Positions 44,462 through 53,452 of a DNA stretch of 64,000 nt are shown here, in pieces; within the stretch, counting starts at the first letter, position 1; each line of letters begins with the position of its first letter. A model generated the notes under the pieces. That model was not told the origin of the DNA. It was given only the letters and a program-made list of their open reading frames with translations, and did no database searches. A program made the translations under genes and the position numbers. The DNA lies in NCBI RefSeq assembly GCF_017308975.1, contig NZ_JADWPD010000027.1:103505-167504 (forward strand), read 5' to 3'. This DNA comes from Amycolatopsis sp. MtRt-6. Its GTDB lineage: Bacteria; Actinomycetota; Actinomycetes; Mycobacteriales; Pseudonocardiaceae.

Positions 44462-46738
44462 ATGCACCTGAGACGTCCCTTCGTCTTGGCCGCGAGCGGC
44501 GCGCTGATCGCCGCGGTGTGCACGACCACCACCGCCCAGGCCCAGCCCACGACCCCGAACGCCGTCCCGGACGCCCAGGCCCTGGCCGTGTCGGCGGCGG
44601 CCGGGCTGGTGGCGAGCAGGCCCGCCGCGCTGCACGCGAGCGCGGACGACGTTTTCCTGGCCCAGCAGGCGATTTCCGCCACCAACGGCCTGAAGTACAT
44701 CCCCTACGAGCGCAGCTACAAGGGCCTGGCCGTGGTGGGCGGCGACTTCGTGGTCGCGACCGACTCGACGGGCCGGGTGCTCGGCACCTCCGTCGCGCAG
44801 GACCAGTCGATCAACCTGGCCACCACCACGGCGAAGGTCTCGAAGGCCGCGGCGGAGGCGACCGCGCGGCAGCAGCTGTCCGCGGTCGACAGCGTCAGTC
44901 CCGCGCAGCAGGTCGTCTACGCGCTCGGCACGCCGACGCTGGCGTGGAAGAGCACCGTCGTCGGCCGCGACGCCGAGGGCCCGAGCCGGCTCGACGTCGT
45001 CGTCGACGCCGTCACCGGGAAGGTGCTGCGCACGCAGGAGCACGTCATGCACGGTGACGGCACCAGCGCGTACAACCGCCCGAACCCGGTGCACCTCGAC
45101 ACCACGCAGTCCGGCAGCACGTACTCGCTGAAGGACCCGAGCCTCACCAACGTCTCCTGCCAGGACGCGGCGAACAACACCACGTTCAGCGGGCCGGACG
45201 ACCTGTGGGGCACCGGCAACGCGACCAGCCGTGAAACCGGGTGCGTCGACGCCCTGTTCGCCGCGCAGACCGAAAAGAAGATGCTCACGCAGTGGCTGGG
45301 CCGCAACGGCTTCGACGGCAGCGGCGGCGGCTGGCCGATCCGCGTCGGCCTGAACGACCAGAACGCCTACTACGACGGCAGCCAGGTCCAGATCGGCAAG
45401 AACACCAACGGTCAGTGGATCAGCTCGCTGGACGTCGTCGCGCACGAGCTCGGCCACGGCATCGACGACCACACCCCCGGCGGCATCTCGGGCGCGGGCA
45501 CCCAGGAGTTCGTCGCGGACGTCTTCGGCGCCTCGACCGAGTGGTTCGCCAACGAGCCGTCCGGCGGCGACGTCCCGGACTTCCTCGTCGGCGAGACGAT
45601 CAACCTGGTCGGCTCCGGCCCGATCCGCAACATGTACAACCCGTCGGCGCTGGGCGACAAGAACTGCTACGACAGCAGCGTTCCCAACGGTGAGGTGCAC
45701 GCGGCCGCCGGCCCCGGCAACCACTGGTTCTACCTGCTGGCCGAAGGCACCAACCCGACCAACGGGCAGCCTGCCAGCACCACGTGCAACAACTCCACCA
45801 TCACCGGCCTCGGTGTCCAGACCGCGCTGAAGCTCTTCTACAACGCGATGCTGCTCAAGACCTCCAGCAGCTCGTACCTGAAGTACCGCACCTGGACGCT
45901 GACCGCGGCGAAGAACCTGTTCCCGGGCAGCTGCGCCGAGTTCGACACCGTCAAGGCGGCGTGGGACGCGATCAGCGTGCCGGCCCAGTCGGCCGACCCG
46001 ACGTGCGCGGCGACCGGCACGGTCACCGTTTCGAACCCGGGCAACCAGTCCACCGTGACCGGCGCTTCGGTGAACCTGCCGCTGTCGGCTTCCGGCGGCA
46101 CCGCGCCCTACACCTGGTCGGCCACCGGGCTGCCGGCCGGCCTGTCGATCAGCTCGTCCACCGGCACGATCTCGGGCACCGCGACCACCGCGGGCACCTC
46201 GAGCGTGACGGTGACGGCGACCGACAGCGCGGGTAAGCCGGGCACGGCGTCGTTCTCCTGGACGGTCGGCACCACCGGCGGCTGCTCCGGCCAGAAGATC
46301 GCCAACGGCGGCTTCGAATCGGGCGCGACGAGCTGGACCGGCACGACCGGCTCCATCGGCCAGTGGGGCTCGCAGGGTCAGGCCGCGCACGGCGGCACGT
46401 ACTCGTCCTGGCTGGACGGCTACGGCACCACGCACACCGAGTCGATCGCGCAGTCGGTGAGCATCCCGGCAGGCTGCCACGCCAGCCTGACGTTCTACCT
46501 GCACATCGACTCCGCGGAGACGACGACCTCGACCGCCTACGACAAGCTGACCGTGACCAACGGCAGCACGACGCTGGGCAGCTACTCCAACCTGAACAAG
46601 GCGTCCGGGTACGCGCTCAAGACGATCGACGTCTCGTCGGCCGCCGGCGGCACCCTCGCGCTGAAGTTCACCGGCACCGAGGACAGCTCGCTGCAGACCT
46701 CGTTCGTCATCGACGACGTGGCCGTCACGCTGAGCTGA
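44462..46738 (+). CDS. secreted M4 (thermolysin-like) metalloprotease with Ig-like and C-terminal domains
   Basis: 758 aa from an ATG preceded by ggaggag. Signal peptide (MHLRRPFVLAASGALIAAV, cleavage near AQAQ), FTP/PepSY-type propeptide (about 35-195), then the catalytic domain (about 205-515) with the zinc motif VVAHELGHGIDDHTPGG, the third ligand Glu in GTQEFVADVFGAS and AAGPGNHWFYLL. An Ig-fold (He_PIG-like) module follows at about 520-600 (PGNQSTVTGASVNLPLSASGG) and then a beta-sandwich domain (about 610-758, NGGFESGATSW) like substrate-binding or convertase P-type modules. It is an extracellular protease. A terminator follows at once. Confidence 0.9.
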   Translation: MHLRRPFVLAASGALIAAVCTTTTAQAQPTTPNAVPDAQALAVSAAAGLVASRPAALHASADDVFLAQQAISATNGLKYIPYERSYKGLAVVGGDFVVATDSTGRVLGTSVAQDQSINLATTTAKVSKAAAEATARQQLSAVDSVSPAQQVVYALGTPTLAWKSTVVGRDAEGPSRLDVVVDAVTGKVLRTQEHVMHGDGTSAYNRPNPVHLDTTQSGSTYSLKDPSLTNVSCQDAANNTTFSGPDDLWGTGNATSRETGCVDALFAAQTEKKMLTQWLGRNGFDGSGGGWPIRVGLNDQNAYYDGSQVQIGKNTNGQWISSLDVVAHELGHGIDDHTPGGISGAGTQEFVADVFGASTEWFANEPSGGDVPDFLVGETINLVGSGPIRNMYNPSALGDKNCYDSSVPNGEVHAAAGPGNHWFYLLAEGTNPTNGQPASTTCNNSTITGLGVQTALKLFYNAMLLKTSSSSYLKYRTWTLTAAKNLFPGSCAEFDTVKAAWDAISVPAQSADPTCAATGTVTVSNPGNQSTVTGASVNLPLSASGGTAPYTWSATGLPAGLSISSSTGTISGTATTAGTSSVTVTATDSAGKPGTASFSWTVGTTGGCSGQKIANGGFESGATSWTGTTGSIGQWGSQGQAAHGGTYSSWLDGYGTTHTESIAQSVSIPAGCHASLTFYLHIDSAETTTSTAYDKLTVTNGSTTLGSYSNLNKASGYALKTIDVSSAAGGTLALKFTGTEDSSLQTSFVIDDVAVTLS

Positions 46739-46750
46739 CGTTCGGAAACT

Positions 46751-46777
46751 GGGGAGGCCGGGTGAACCGGCCTCCCC
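46751..46777 (+). terminator. terminator after the M4 protease gene
   Basis: Perfect 11-bp stem ggggaggccgg / ccggcctcccc with a 5-nt loop, starting 12 bases after the stop codon. Confidence 0.85.
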
Positions 46778-46880
46778 GCTTCGCTTTCCGGTCACGCTTT
46801 CGGTGAACCCGGGATAAACCCGGAGGACAAATCGGGCGGCTTGGCCTAGCTTGTCGGGGTCACCTGAAGGGGGATCCGAC

Positions 46881-47864
46881 ATGCCACAGCCGGAGCCGGA
46901 CGCCGCCGTCCGGGTACGCGGGCTCGTGAAGACCTACGGTTCGACGCGTGCGCTCGACGGCGTCGACCTCGACATCCCGGCCGGGCAGGTGCTCGGCCTG
47001 CTCGGTCCGAACGGCGCCGGGAAGACCACCACCGTGCGCATCCTGACCACGCTGCTGCGTCCCGACTCGGGGTCGGCGCACGTGGCCGGGTACGACGTGC
47101 TCGCCGAGCCCGACGAGGTGCGGCGGCGGATCGGGCTGTCCGGCCAGTACGCGGCCGTCGACGAGAACCTGTCCGGGTTCGAGAACCTCTACATGGTCGG
47201 GCGGCTCTACGGCCGGAAGAAGGCCGCGGCCCGTGCGCGGACCCGGGAGCTGCTCACGCGGTTCCGGCTCGAAGAGGCCGCCGACCGGCCGGCGAAGGGT
47301 TACTCCGGAGGCATGCGCCGCCGGCTCGACCTCGCGGGCGCGCTGGTCGCCGAGCCGACCGTCGTCGTGCTCGACGAGCCGACCACCGGCCTCGACCCGG
47401 GCGGGCGCCTCGACACCTGGGCGGTCATCAAGGAGCTGGTGGCCGACGGCACCACCGTGCTGCTGACCACCCAGTACCTCGAAGAGGCCGACCAGCTCGC
47501 CGACTCGATCGTGGTGATCGACCACGGCCGGGTGATCGCGCGCGGCACGGCCGACGAGCTGAAGGCCCAGACCGGCGGCGAGCGCCTCGAGCTGGTCGTG
47601 GCCTCGGCCGCGGACCTGCCGGCCACTTTGGACGTGCTGCGCGAGGTCGGCACCGGCGAGCCGTCCGGCGACGACCACACGCGGCGTGCCGAAATCCTCG
47701 TCGACACCGGGCCGAAGGCGCTGATCGAGGCGCTGCGGCGGCTCGACTCCCAAGGCATCACGGTCCAGGACGTCGGCCTGCACCGGCCGACGCTGGACGA
47801 CGTCTTCCTGTCCCTGACCGGCCACGGCGCGTCGGCCGATTCCGCCGAGGAGGTGGCGAAGTGA
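46881..47864 (+). CDS. DrrA-type ABC transporter ATP-binding protein
   Basis: 327 aa from an ATG with aaggggg 6 nt upstream. ABC motifs: Walker A GPNGAGKTTT, signature YSGGMRRRLDLAGAL, Walker B VVVLDEPTTGLD, Q-loop GLSGQYAAVDENLSG and the C-terminal extension GLHRPTLDDVFLSLTGH typical of the daunorubicin-resistance (DrrA) subfamily. It energises export of a drug or lipid with the permease encoded next, whose GTG overlaps its stop by 4 bp. No antibiotic biosynthesis genes adjoin. Confidence 0.92.
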   Translation: MPQPEPDAAVRVRGLVKTYGSTRALDGVDLDIPAGQVLGLLGPNGAGKTTTVRILTTLLRPDSGSAHVAGYDVLAEPDEVRRRIGLSGQYAAVDENLSGFENLYMVGRLYGRKKAAARARTRELLTRFRLEEAADRPAKGYSGGMRRRLDLAGALVAEPTVVVLDEPTTGLDPGGRLDTWAVIKELVADGTTVLLTTQYLEEADQLADSIVVIDHGRVIARGTADELKAQTGGERLELVVASAADLPATLDVLREVGTGEPSGDDHTRRAEILVDTGPKALIEALRRLDSQGITVQDVGLHRPTLDDVFLSLTGHGASADSAEEVAK

Positions 47865-48664
47865 ACGCGCTCGCGAAGAGCATCTCCGACGGCGGCATCG
47901 TCACGTGGCGCAACCTGATGAACGTCCGCCGCAACCCCGACTGGCTGATGGCGGCGACGCTGCAGCCGATCATGTTCGTCCTGCTGTTCGCGTACGTCTT
48001 CGGCAACGCGATCGGCGGCGAAGCGGGCGGCGCGGCGTACCGCGAGTTCCTGATCGCGGGAATCTTCGCCCAGACGGTGGCGTTCAACTCGGCGTTCACG
48101 GTCATCGGCTTCGCCAACGACCTGCAGAAGGGCATCATCGACCGGTTCCGCTCGCTGCCGATGTCCCGGATCGCGGTGGTCCTCGGCCGCACGACGTCCG
48201 ACCTGGTGGTCAGCGTGGTGGCGCTGATCGTGATGTCGGCGTGCGGCCTGCTGGTCGGCTGGCGCATCCGCGGCAGTTTCTGGGACGCGCTGCTCGGTTA
48301 CCTGGTGATGCTGATGTTCGCGTGGGCCCTGTCGTGGGTGGGCGCGCTCATCGGGCTGGCGGCCCGCAGCGTGGAGGTCGCGCAGAGCGCGGGGCTGATC
48401 TGGATGTTCCCGCTGAGCTTCATCTCCTCGGCGTTCGTCCCGACGGACACGCTCCCGGCGTTCCTGAAGGCCATCGCGGACTGGAACCCGTTCACGGCGG
48501 TGATCAACGCGACGCGGGACCTGTTCGGCAACCGGTTCGGCGCCCCGCCGACGGGCTGGCCGGCGGAGAACGCGGCGCTGTACTCGATCCTGTGCTGCGT
48601 GGCGATCATCGCGATCTTCGCCCCGCTGGCGACGGCGCGCTACCGCCGGGTGGCGAGCAAGTAG
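47861..48664 (+). CDS. DrrB-type ABC-2 permease
   Basis: 267 aa with six membrane segments (for example QPIMFVLLFAYVFGNAI, LVVSVVALIVMSACGLLVG, LVMLMFAWALSWVGALIGLAA, GLIWMFPLSFISSAFVP). The ABC-2 family segment EFLIAGIFAQTVAFNSAFTVIG and the coupling region KGIIDRFRSLPMSR are present. It forms the exporter with the preceding ATPase. A short bidirectional hairpin separates it from the convergent nitroreductase-like gene. Confidence 0.92.
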   Translation: MNALAKSISDGGIVTWRNLMNVRRNPDWLMAATLQPIMFVLLFAYVFGNAIGGEAGGAAYREFLIAGIFAQTVAFNSAFTVIGFANDLQKGIIDRFRSLPMSRIAVVLGRTTSDLVVSVVALIVMSACGLLVGWRIRGSFWDALLGYLVMLMFAWALSWVGALIGLAARSVEVAQSAGLIWMFPLSFISSAFVPTDTLPAFLKAIADWNPFTAVINATRDLFGNRFGAPPTGWPAENAALYSILCCVAIIAIFAPLATARYRRVASK

Positions 48665-48667
48665 GAC

Positions 48668-48682
48668 AGTCCGAAGCGGACT
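48668..48682. terminator. short bidirectional hairpin
   Basis: agtccg / cggact with a 3-nt loop between two convergent genes, only 4 bases after the permease stop. A modest terminator candidate for both directions. Confidence 0.5.
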
Positions 48683-48685
48683 AGC

Positions 48686-49111
48686 TCAGTCCTCTTCGGA
48701 CAGTTCCACGATCGGGATCACCCGTTTCGCCTGCCGGGCCTTCGCCTGGTGATCGGCCAGGAACGGGTACTCCTTCTCCAGCTCCGTCCAGGTCCGCACG
48801 TAGTCCGCGCCGAGCAGCGGCAGCGCCTCGGCGTCGAACGACCGGCCGTCCACCTCGACCCGCACCCGCGGATCGGCCACCAGGTTCAGGTACCAGTCGG
48901 GGTGCCGGGGCGCGCCGACGTTCGACGCCACCACCAGCCACCGCGCGCCGTCGCGGTGGATCATCATCGGGACCGTGTACGGCTCGCCGGACGTCCGGCC
49001 CGTCGTCGTCAGCAGGGCCAGGTGCTCACGGTGCATGCCCTCGACCTCGCCGCCGGCGCGGAACTGCTCGATCACCCGGCGGTTGGTCTCCCGGATGTCC
49101 ACGGCGGTCAC
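48686..49111 (-). CDS. deazaflavin (F420)-dependent nitroreductase-family protein
   Basis: 141 aa from a GTG overlapping the upstream stop by 4 bp. The DDN/FDOR pattern is seen: RRVIEQFRAGGEVEGMHREHLALLTTTGRTSGEPYTVPMMIHRDGARWLVVASNVGAPRHPDWYLNLVADPRVRVEV in continuous frame, then the late AQAKARQAKRVIPIVEL-type helix. Such proteins use F420 to reduce quinones or nitro compounds; the substrate is unknown here. It is second in an operon after a membrane protein. Confidence 0.85.
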   Translation of the reverse strand: MTAVDIRETNRRVIEQFRAGGEVEGMHREHLALLTTTGRTSGEPYTVPMMIHRDGARWLVVASNVGAPRHPDWYLNLVADPRVRVEVDGRSFDAEALPLLGADYVRTWTELEKEYPFLADHQAKARQAKRVIPIVELSEED

Positions 49112-49653
49112 CGGTCGTAGTACCGGGTCGGCGGGTCCTGCTGGGTCCACTGCTGCCGGGTCGGCGGCGGGGGCGCCGCGCTCTGCTGGCTGCGACGCCG
49201 GTGCAGGGTGCGCGCGCTGGCCGCCATGCTGTTGACGACCGCGGCGATGACGAGCCCGATGACGAGGTTGATGACGGCCGTGGCGATCTTCGCGCTCGGC
49301 GCGACCGTCAGGGTCAGCGGCAGCACCACCGCGATCAGCGTGACCAGCACCATGATCCAGCCGAAGAACTGCGACGGCGCCGGCGTCGCCACGCTCAGCA
49401 GATGCATCAGCCCGGTGGCGAGCAGGGCCACCGCGGCGGCGACCAGCGCGTACGTCGTGGTGCTCGCGTTGCCCCAGACGCCTTCGCCTTTTGGGGCGAG
49501 CACTTCGACCTCGAAGATCCCGCGTGCGATCAGCAGCCCGACGACCGCGAGCAGGGCCGCGACCACCGCCGTCGCCACGCCGCCCGCCCACAGGCGGCGC
49601 GCGTCGATCCCCGGGCGGACGTCCTGGGGCTGGTTCCCGTAGTAGTCGGACAT
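49108..49653 (-). CDS. four-TM membrane protein (DUF6069-like)
   Basis: 181 aa. Four hydrophobic helices (WAGGVATAVVAALLAVVGLLIA, TTYALVAAAVALLATGLMHLL, FFGWIMVLVTLIAVVLPLTL, AVINLVIGLVIAAVVNSMAA) and a cytosolic Pro/Gln-rich tail (QSAAPPPPTRQQWTQQDPPT). Spacing and motifs resemble DUF6069 proteins of actinobacteria. Function unknown. The nitroreductase-like gene is coupled behind it. Confidence 0.7.
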   Translation of the reverse strand: MSDYYGNQPQDVRPGIDARRLWAGGVATAVVAALLAVVGLLIARGIFEVEVLAPKGEGVWGNASTTTYALVAAAVALLATGLMHLLSVATPAPSQFFGWIMVLVTLIAVVLPLTLTVAPSAKIATAVINLVIGLVIAAVVNSMAASARTLHRRRSQQSAAPPPPTRQQWTQQDPPTRYYDR

Positions 49654-49718
49654 CAGAGCCTTCCTGGGTCGGCTGCGCCTCTCCCCCGATTGTCCCCCGT
49701 TTCGGCTCCGCCCGCGAT

Positions 49719-49749
49719 TTGCGCTGGAGTGCGCTCCAGCTCGTAGCGT
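49719..49749 (+). promoter_or_regulatory. MerR-type promoter/operator of the SDR gene
   Basis: ttgcgc (49719-49724), a 19-bp spacer and tagcgt (49744-49749). The spacer region carries the inverted repeat gctggag/ctccagc (49723-49740). The ATG starts 8 bases after the -10, so transcription should begin at or next to the start codon. Same design as the promoter at 17214-17244. Confidence 0.65.
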
Positions 49750-49756
49750 CGGTGCC

Positions 49757-50722
49757 ATGACCACCGCACAGCACAAGATCGGTTCGGGCTTCGGCGCCAC
49801 CACCACGGCCGCCGAAGCCGTCGCGGGCACCGACCTCACCGGGAAGCTCGCCGTCGTCACCGGCGGGTACTCCGGGATCGGCCTCGAAACCACCCGCGCG
49901 CTGACCGGCGCGGGCGCCCACGTCGTCGTCCCGGCCCGCCGCCGCGAGACCGCCGGGGAAGCGCTCGCCGGCATCGACGACGTCGAGGTCGACGAGCTGG
50001 ACCTGGGCGACCTCGACAGCGTCCGCGCGTTCGCCGAGCGGTTCCTGGCCACCGGGCGGCGGATCGACCTCCTCATCGCCAACGCCGGCATCATGGCCTG
50101 CCCCGAGACCCGCGTCGGACCGGGCTGGGAGGCCCAGTTCGCCACCAACCACCTCGGCCACTTCGCGCTGGTCAACCGGCTGTGGCCGGCGATCGCCGAG
50201 GGCGCCCGGGTCGTTTCGCTGTCCTCGCGCGGCCACCACTACTCGCCGATCCGCTGGCACGACGTCCACTTCGAGAACGGCTACGAGAAGTGGCAGGCCT
50301 ACGGCCAGGCCAAGACGGCGAACGTGCTCTTCGCCGTCCGGCTCGACGAGCTGGGCGCCGAGAGGGGCGTCCACGCGTTCGCGCTGCACCCCGGCGGCAT
50401 CATGACGCCGCTGCAGCGGCACCTGCCGCGGGCGGAAATGATCGAACGCGGCTGGATCGACGAGGCCGGGAACTACCTGATGCGGTTCAAGACGCCCGAG
50501 CAGGGCGCCGCGACCACGGTCTGGGCCGCGACGTCGCCGCAGCTGGCCGGGCTCGGCGGGCTGTACCTGGAGGACTGCGACGTCGCCGAGCTCGCGCCGG
50601 ACGACGCCGAGGGCCTCGCCGAGTCCGGGGTCCGCGGGTACGCCGTCGACCGCGAGCAGGCCTCGCGCCTGTGGAGGCTGTCGGCGCAGCTCACCGGCGT
50701 GGACGCGTTCGCGCGGCCCTGA
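49757..50722 (+). CDS. SDR family oxidoreductase (retinol dehydrogenase-like)
   Basis: 321 aa. LAVVTGGYSGIGLETTRAL (cofactor loop), LLIANAGIMACP, ATNHLGHFALVN, catalytic Ser in VVSLSSRGHHYSP and Y-x3-K in YGQAKTAN. The substrate is unknown. There is no ribosome-binding site, in keeping with the leaderless MerR-type promoter directly upstream. It is divergent from the DUF6069-like operon. In actinobacteria such SDR genes are frequent targets of MerR regulators; the regulator is not adjacent. Confidence 0.9.
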   Translation: MTTAQHKIGSGFGATTTAAEAVAGTDLTGKLAVVTGGYSGIGLETTRALTGAGAHVVVPARRRETAGEALAGIDDVEVDELDLGDLDSVRAFAERFLATGRRIDLLIANAGIMACPETRVGPGWEAQFATNHLGHFALVNRLWPAIAEGARVVSLSSRGHHYSPIRWHDVHFENGYEKWQAYGQAKTANVLFAVRLDELGAERGVHAFALHPGGIMTPLQRHLPRAEMIERGWIDEAGNYLMRFKTPEQGAATTVWAATSPQLAGLGGLYLEDCDVAELAPDDAEGLAESGVRGYAVDREQASRLWRLSAQLTGVDAFARP

Positions 50723-50759
50723 CTGTCACGCCGGCGGGCCCGCGGACGATACTTTCTTC

Positions 50760-52406
50760 GTGATCTTCCGACGTTTGCCGGGCACGGGACCGGGGTACTT
50801 GGCGCCCGTGGCCGACGAAGCCGGGAGAACCGGGCGCCCGCCGACGGGCGACGAGGCGGGCGCCACGTGCGGTCGATACGCACTCGGCGAGTTCGCCATC
50901 ACCCCGCGCCGGGCCCTCGACGACGAGCGGCCGCCGGGACTGCTCGGCGAGCGCTACGAGGTCGGCAGGCTGATCGGCAGCGGCGGCACGGCCCGCGTCT
51001 ACCGGGCCTACGACACCCAGCTGAACCGCGAGGTCGCCGTCAAGATCTACGACCGCGACGCGGTCGCACTCGACCAGCGGCGCCGGCTGCGCGAGATGAC
51101 GATCCAGGGCAGCATCAGCCACCCCGGCGTGGTGGCGCTGCTCGACAGCGGCACCGAGCACGGCCGCACGTACCTGGTGATGCAGCTCGTCGAGGGCGAG
51201 AACCTCGCGGAGCGGCTGCTGAGCGGCCCGCTGCCGGCGTCGGAGGTGCTGGCGCTGGCCGACGGGCTCGCCGAGGCGCTGGCCCACGTCCACGCGCGGC
51301 GCATCGTGCACCGCGACCTGAAGCCGGCCAACGTGTTCCTGTCCGCGAACGGCCCGCTGATCGGCGACTTCGGCATCGCCCACGCCCTCGACGCCACCCA
51401 CATCACGGGCACGGGCCTGATCCCGGGCACGGCGGCGTACCTGGCGCCGGAGCAGGTGTCCGGCGAGCCGGCCGGCCCACCGGCGGACGTGTACGCGCTG
51501 GGCTTGATCCTGCTGGAATGCCTGACGGGCCAACGGGAGTACCCGGGCACGATGGTCGAGGCGGCGATGGCCCGGCTGACCAGGCCACCCCGCGTCCCGG
51601 AGGACGTGCCCGCAGCCCTGGCGTACACGCTGCGCCGGATGACGCAGCGCGAGCCGGCCGACCGGCCGACGGCCGCGAAGGTGCCGGACATGCTGCACGC
51701 CCCGCCGCCGACGCTGCCGTGGAGCCGACCGGGCCGCAGCCCACGGTGGCGTCGCCGTTCAGCAGCGGCTGCGGGCCGGCACGACGCGGTGGTGTCGCCC
51801 AGCCCGGCGCACGGCGGCGCGGCACTCCACGACACGACCGCAGCCCTCAGCCCGGCGAGAGGTGAGCCGGGATCCGCTGGAGCGATCACCCCTGGTGGGG
51901 CCGCGAACCCCGGCACGGCAAGAGGCGCTGCAGCTCACGAGGCAGCCATCACCCCTGGTGGGGCCGCGAGCCCCGGCGTGCCAGCTGACGGCGAGCCCGC
52001 CACAGCCGTCGCTTCCCCGGCCGGCCCCCCAGGCCGCCGGCGGCTGGTCGCCGCGGCCGGGCTGACCGCCGCCGCCGTTGCCGCCTTGTCGGCCGTGCTG
52101 CTCGTCGATCGGGAAGCCGGGACCGGCACGCCCGCGCAGCCGCCGGCCGCGAACCCGCCCGCCGTTTCCGCCACGTCCGCCGCGTCGTCCACCCCGTTCG
52201 CCGAGCCGGGGACCCGGGCGCCCCGCCCCGGCGGGACCGGCGGCTCCGGCGCGCAGCCGGGCACCGGCGAACCGGCCTCGCTCGAACCCGCCGCCGAAAC
52301 CCGCGAAACCCCGTCGCCGGCCGAGCAGCCCACCAAATCGGGCAAGCCCCCGAAGACCGATCCGCCCGGCAAGACCAAGGGCAAGGGCCCCGGCCACGAC
52401 TCCTGA
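50760..52406 (+). CDS. membrane-anchored Ser/Thr protein kinase
   Basis: 548 aa from a GTG. The Hanks-type kinase domain spans about 65-315: GSGGTARVYRAYD (P-loop), VAVKIYD (Lys), IVHRDLKPANVFL (catalytic loop), GDFGIAHAL (DFG) and GTAAYLAPEQ (activation segment end). Then a low-complexity juxtamembrane linker with a duplicated ITPGGAA motif (about 315-420), one membrane segment (RLVAAAGLTAAAVAALSAVLLV, about 428-450) and a Pro/Thr/Ala-rich outer tail without PASTA repeats. It resembles PknB-class kinases, but the extracellular part is disordered rather than muropeptide-binding. Confidence 0.9.
   Translation: MIFRRLPGTGPGYLAPVADEAGRTGRPPTGDEAGATCGRYALGEFAITPRRALDDERPPGLLGERYEVGRLIGSGGTARVYRAYDTQLNREVAVKIYDRDAVALDQRRRLREMTIQGSISHPGVVALLDSGTEHGRTYLVMQLVEGENLAERLLSGPLPASEVLALADGLAEALAHVHARRIVHRDLKPANVFLSANGPLIGDFGIAHALDATHITGTGLIPGTAAYLAPEQVSGEPAGPPADVYALGLILLECLTGQREYPGTMVEAAMARLTRPPRVPEDVPAALAYTLRRMTQREPADRPTAAKVPDMLHAPPPTLPWSRPGRSPRWRRRSAAAAGRHDAVVSPSPAHGGAALHDTTAALSPARGEPGSAGAITPGGAANPGTARGAAAHEAAITPGGAASPGVPADGEPATAVASPAGPPGRRRLVAAAGLTAAAVAALSAVLLVDREAGTGTPAQPPAANPPAVSATSAASSTPFAEPGTRAPRPGGTGGSGAQPGTGEPASLEPAAETRETPSPAEQPTKSGKPPKTDPPGKTKGKGPGHDS
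51885..51977 (+). repeat. 30-bp direct repeat in the kinase linker
   Basis: 51885-51914 and 51948-51977 match at 29 of 30 bases, 63 bp apart (21 codons), encoding ITPGGAANPG and ITPGGAASPG. An in-frame duplication of a linker segment. Confidence 0.85.
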
Positions 52407-52607
52407 CCGGGACCTCCGGCGCGCGAATCCGGGCCGAACGGCCCTGGTGCGCAAATCCACCATGAATGGCCGGTAATTCGATTCCGAGAATTGGGACTCG
52501 AACCAATAACGACGGGTAACCGCAGCCCGCCCCGGGCCGACTCACTCCACGGTGCCCCCGCCGGGAATCCCGTCCCGGCGCTTCGACGAACATTTCCGGA
52601 GGTCTGG
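52407..52607. other. intergenic region
   Basis: About 200 bp between the kinase and a small membrane protein. No gene seen. A T-loop-like string near 52491-52506 was examined and is not a tRNA. Confidence 0.4.
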
Positions 52608-52892
52608 ATGAGTGTCCACGCTGCCCTCGCGCGGCCGGTTTTCCGCACACCGAGCGGCCGGCACGCCAAGCCCCGTCCCGCGTGGCCGCGGGTCGCCGGC
52701 CGGGCAGCCTTCCTGACGATCGCCCTGTTCTGCGCCGTTTCCGTCGTCGCCTTCGGGTGGCCGCCCGCGCTGCTGGCGGTGCCCGTGGCAGCGTTCGCGC
52801 TGCTCGCGGCGAGCGTGGTGAAACTGCGGTCCGCGAGCCGGAAGCTCGATACCATCCTCGCCGAAGAATTGCCCGGACGAGCGGGCGAGTGA
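52608..52892 (+). CDS. small membrane protein
   Basis: 94 aa from an ATG with ccggaggt upstream. A basic N-terminus is followed by two adjacent hydrophobic helices (AFLTIALFCAVSVVAFGW and ALLAVPVAAFALLAASVV) and a short charged C-terminus (RSASRKLDTILAEELPG). No family recognised. It stands 17 bp before the YCII-domain gene. Confidence 0.6.
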   Translation: MSVHAALARPVFRTPSGRHAKPRPAWPRVAGRAAFLTIALFCAVSVVAFGWPPALLAVPVAAFALLAASVVKLRSASRKLDTILAEELPGRAGE

Positions 52893-52909
52893 CCTGTGAT
52901 ACTCGGATC

Positions 52910-53452
52910 ATGGAGTTCTTCTGCTACCACCGCGACCGCCCCGGGTCATCGGCGCTGCGGCAGCGAACGCTCGAAGCGCATTGGTCCTACATGGACGGCT
53001 ACGCGGACCGGATGATCGCCCGCGGCCCGACCCTGGACGCGGACGGCACCCCCACCGGCAGCGTGCACGTCCTCGACCTGCCGGACCCGGCCGCCGCCCG
53101 GGCGTTCGCCTTCGACGAACCCACCTACCAGGCCGGCGGGTACCGGGACGTCCTGCTGCGCCGCTGGCGCAACGCCCTCGGGAAGACCATGTGGGACTCG
53201 CCCGGCGAACCGGCCGGCTACCTGGTCCTCGGCCTCGCCGAGGGCGCGCCCGCCGACACCGGAGTCCCGGCCGGGCCCGACCTCATCGCCTACGGCCCGC
53301 TCCTGTCCGACGACGGCGCCACCTGGCTCGGCACCGCCGCGCTGACGCGAGCGGCCACGCCGGACGCGCTCCTCACCCGGGATCGGTACGCCGCCATCGA
53401 AGTGCACACTTGGCGCTTCGGCGGCCGGGTCAGCGCAGGTCCAGCCACATGA
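52910..53452 (+). CDS. YCII-related domain protein
   Basis: 180 aa. The first half is a YCII/dimeric ferredoxin-like domain: FFCYHRDRPGSSALRQRTLEAHWSYMDGYADRMIARGPTLDADG in continuous frame, then VHVLDLPDPAAARAFAFDEPTYQAGGY. The second half repeats strands of the same kind (DLIAYGPLLSDDGATWLGTAA, RYAAIEVHTWRFGG) and may be a degenerate copy. Function unknown. It overlaps the convergent GNAT gene by 23 bp. Confidence 0.75.
   Translation: MEFFCYHRDRPGSSALRQRTLEAHWSYMDGYADRMIARGPTLDADGTPTGSVHVLDLPDPAAARAFAFDEPTYQAGGYRDVLLRRWRNALGKTMWDSPGEPAGYLVLGLAEGAPADTGVPAGPDLIAYGPLLSDDGATWLGTAALTRAATPDALLTRDRYAAIEVHTWRFGGRVSAGPAT

Noticed and set aside
46881..48664. DrrAB exporter as a sign of an antibiotic gene cluster
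   Set aside because: No polyketide, peptide synthetase or tailoring genes adjoin; DrrAB-type pairs are common alone.
52480..52530. Reverse-strand ggttcgagtccc-like string resembling a tRNA T-loop
   Set aside because: The stem would need an 8-nt loop, and no acceptor, D or anticodon stem can be built around it.
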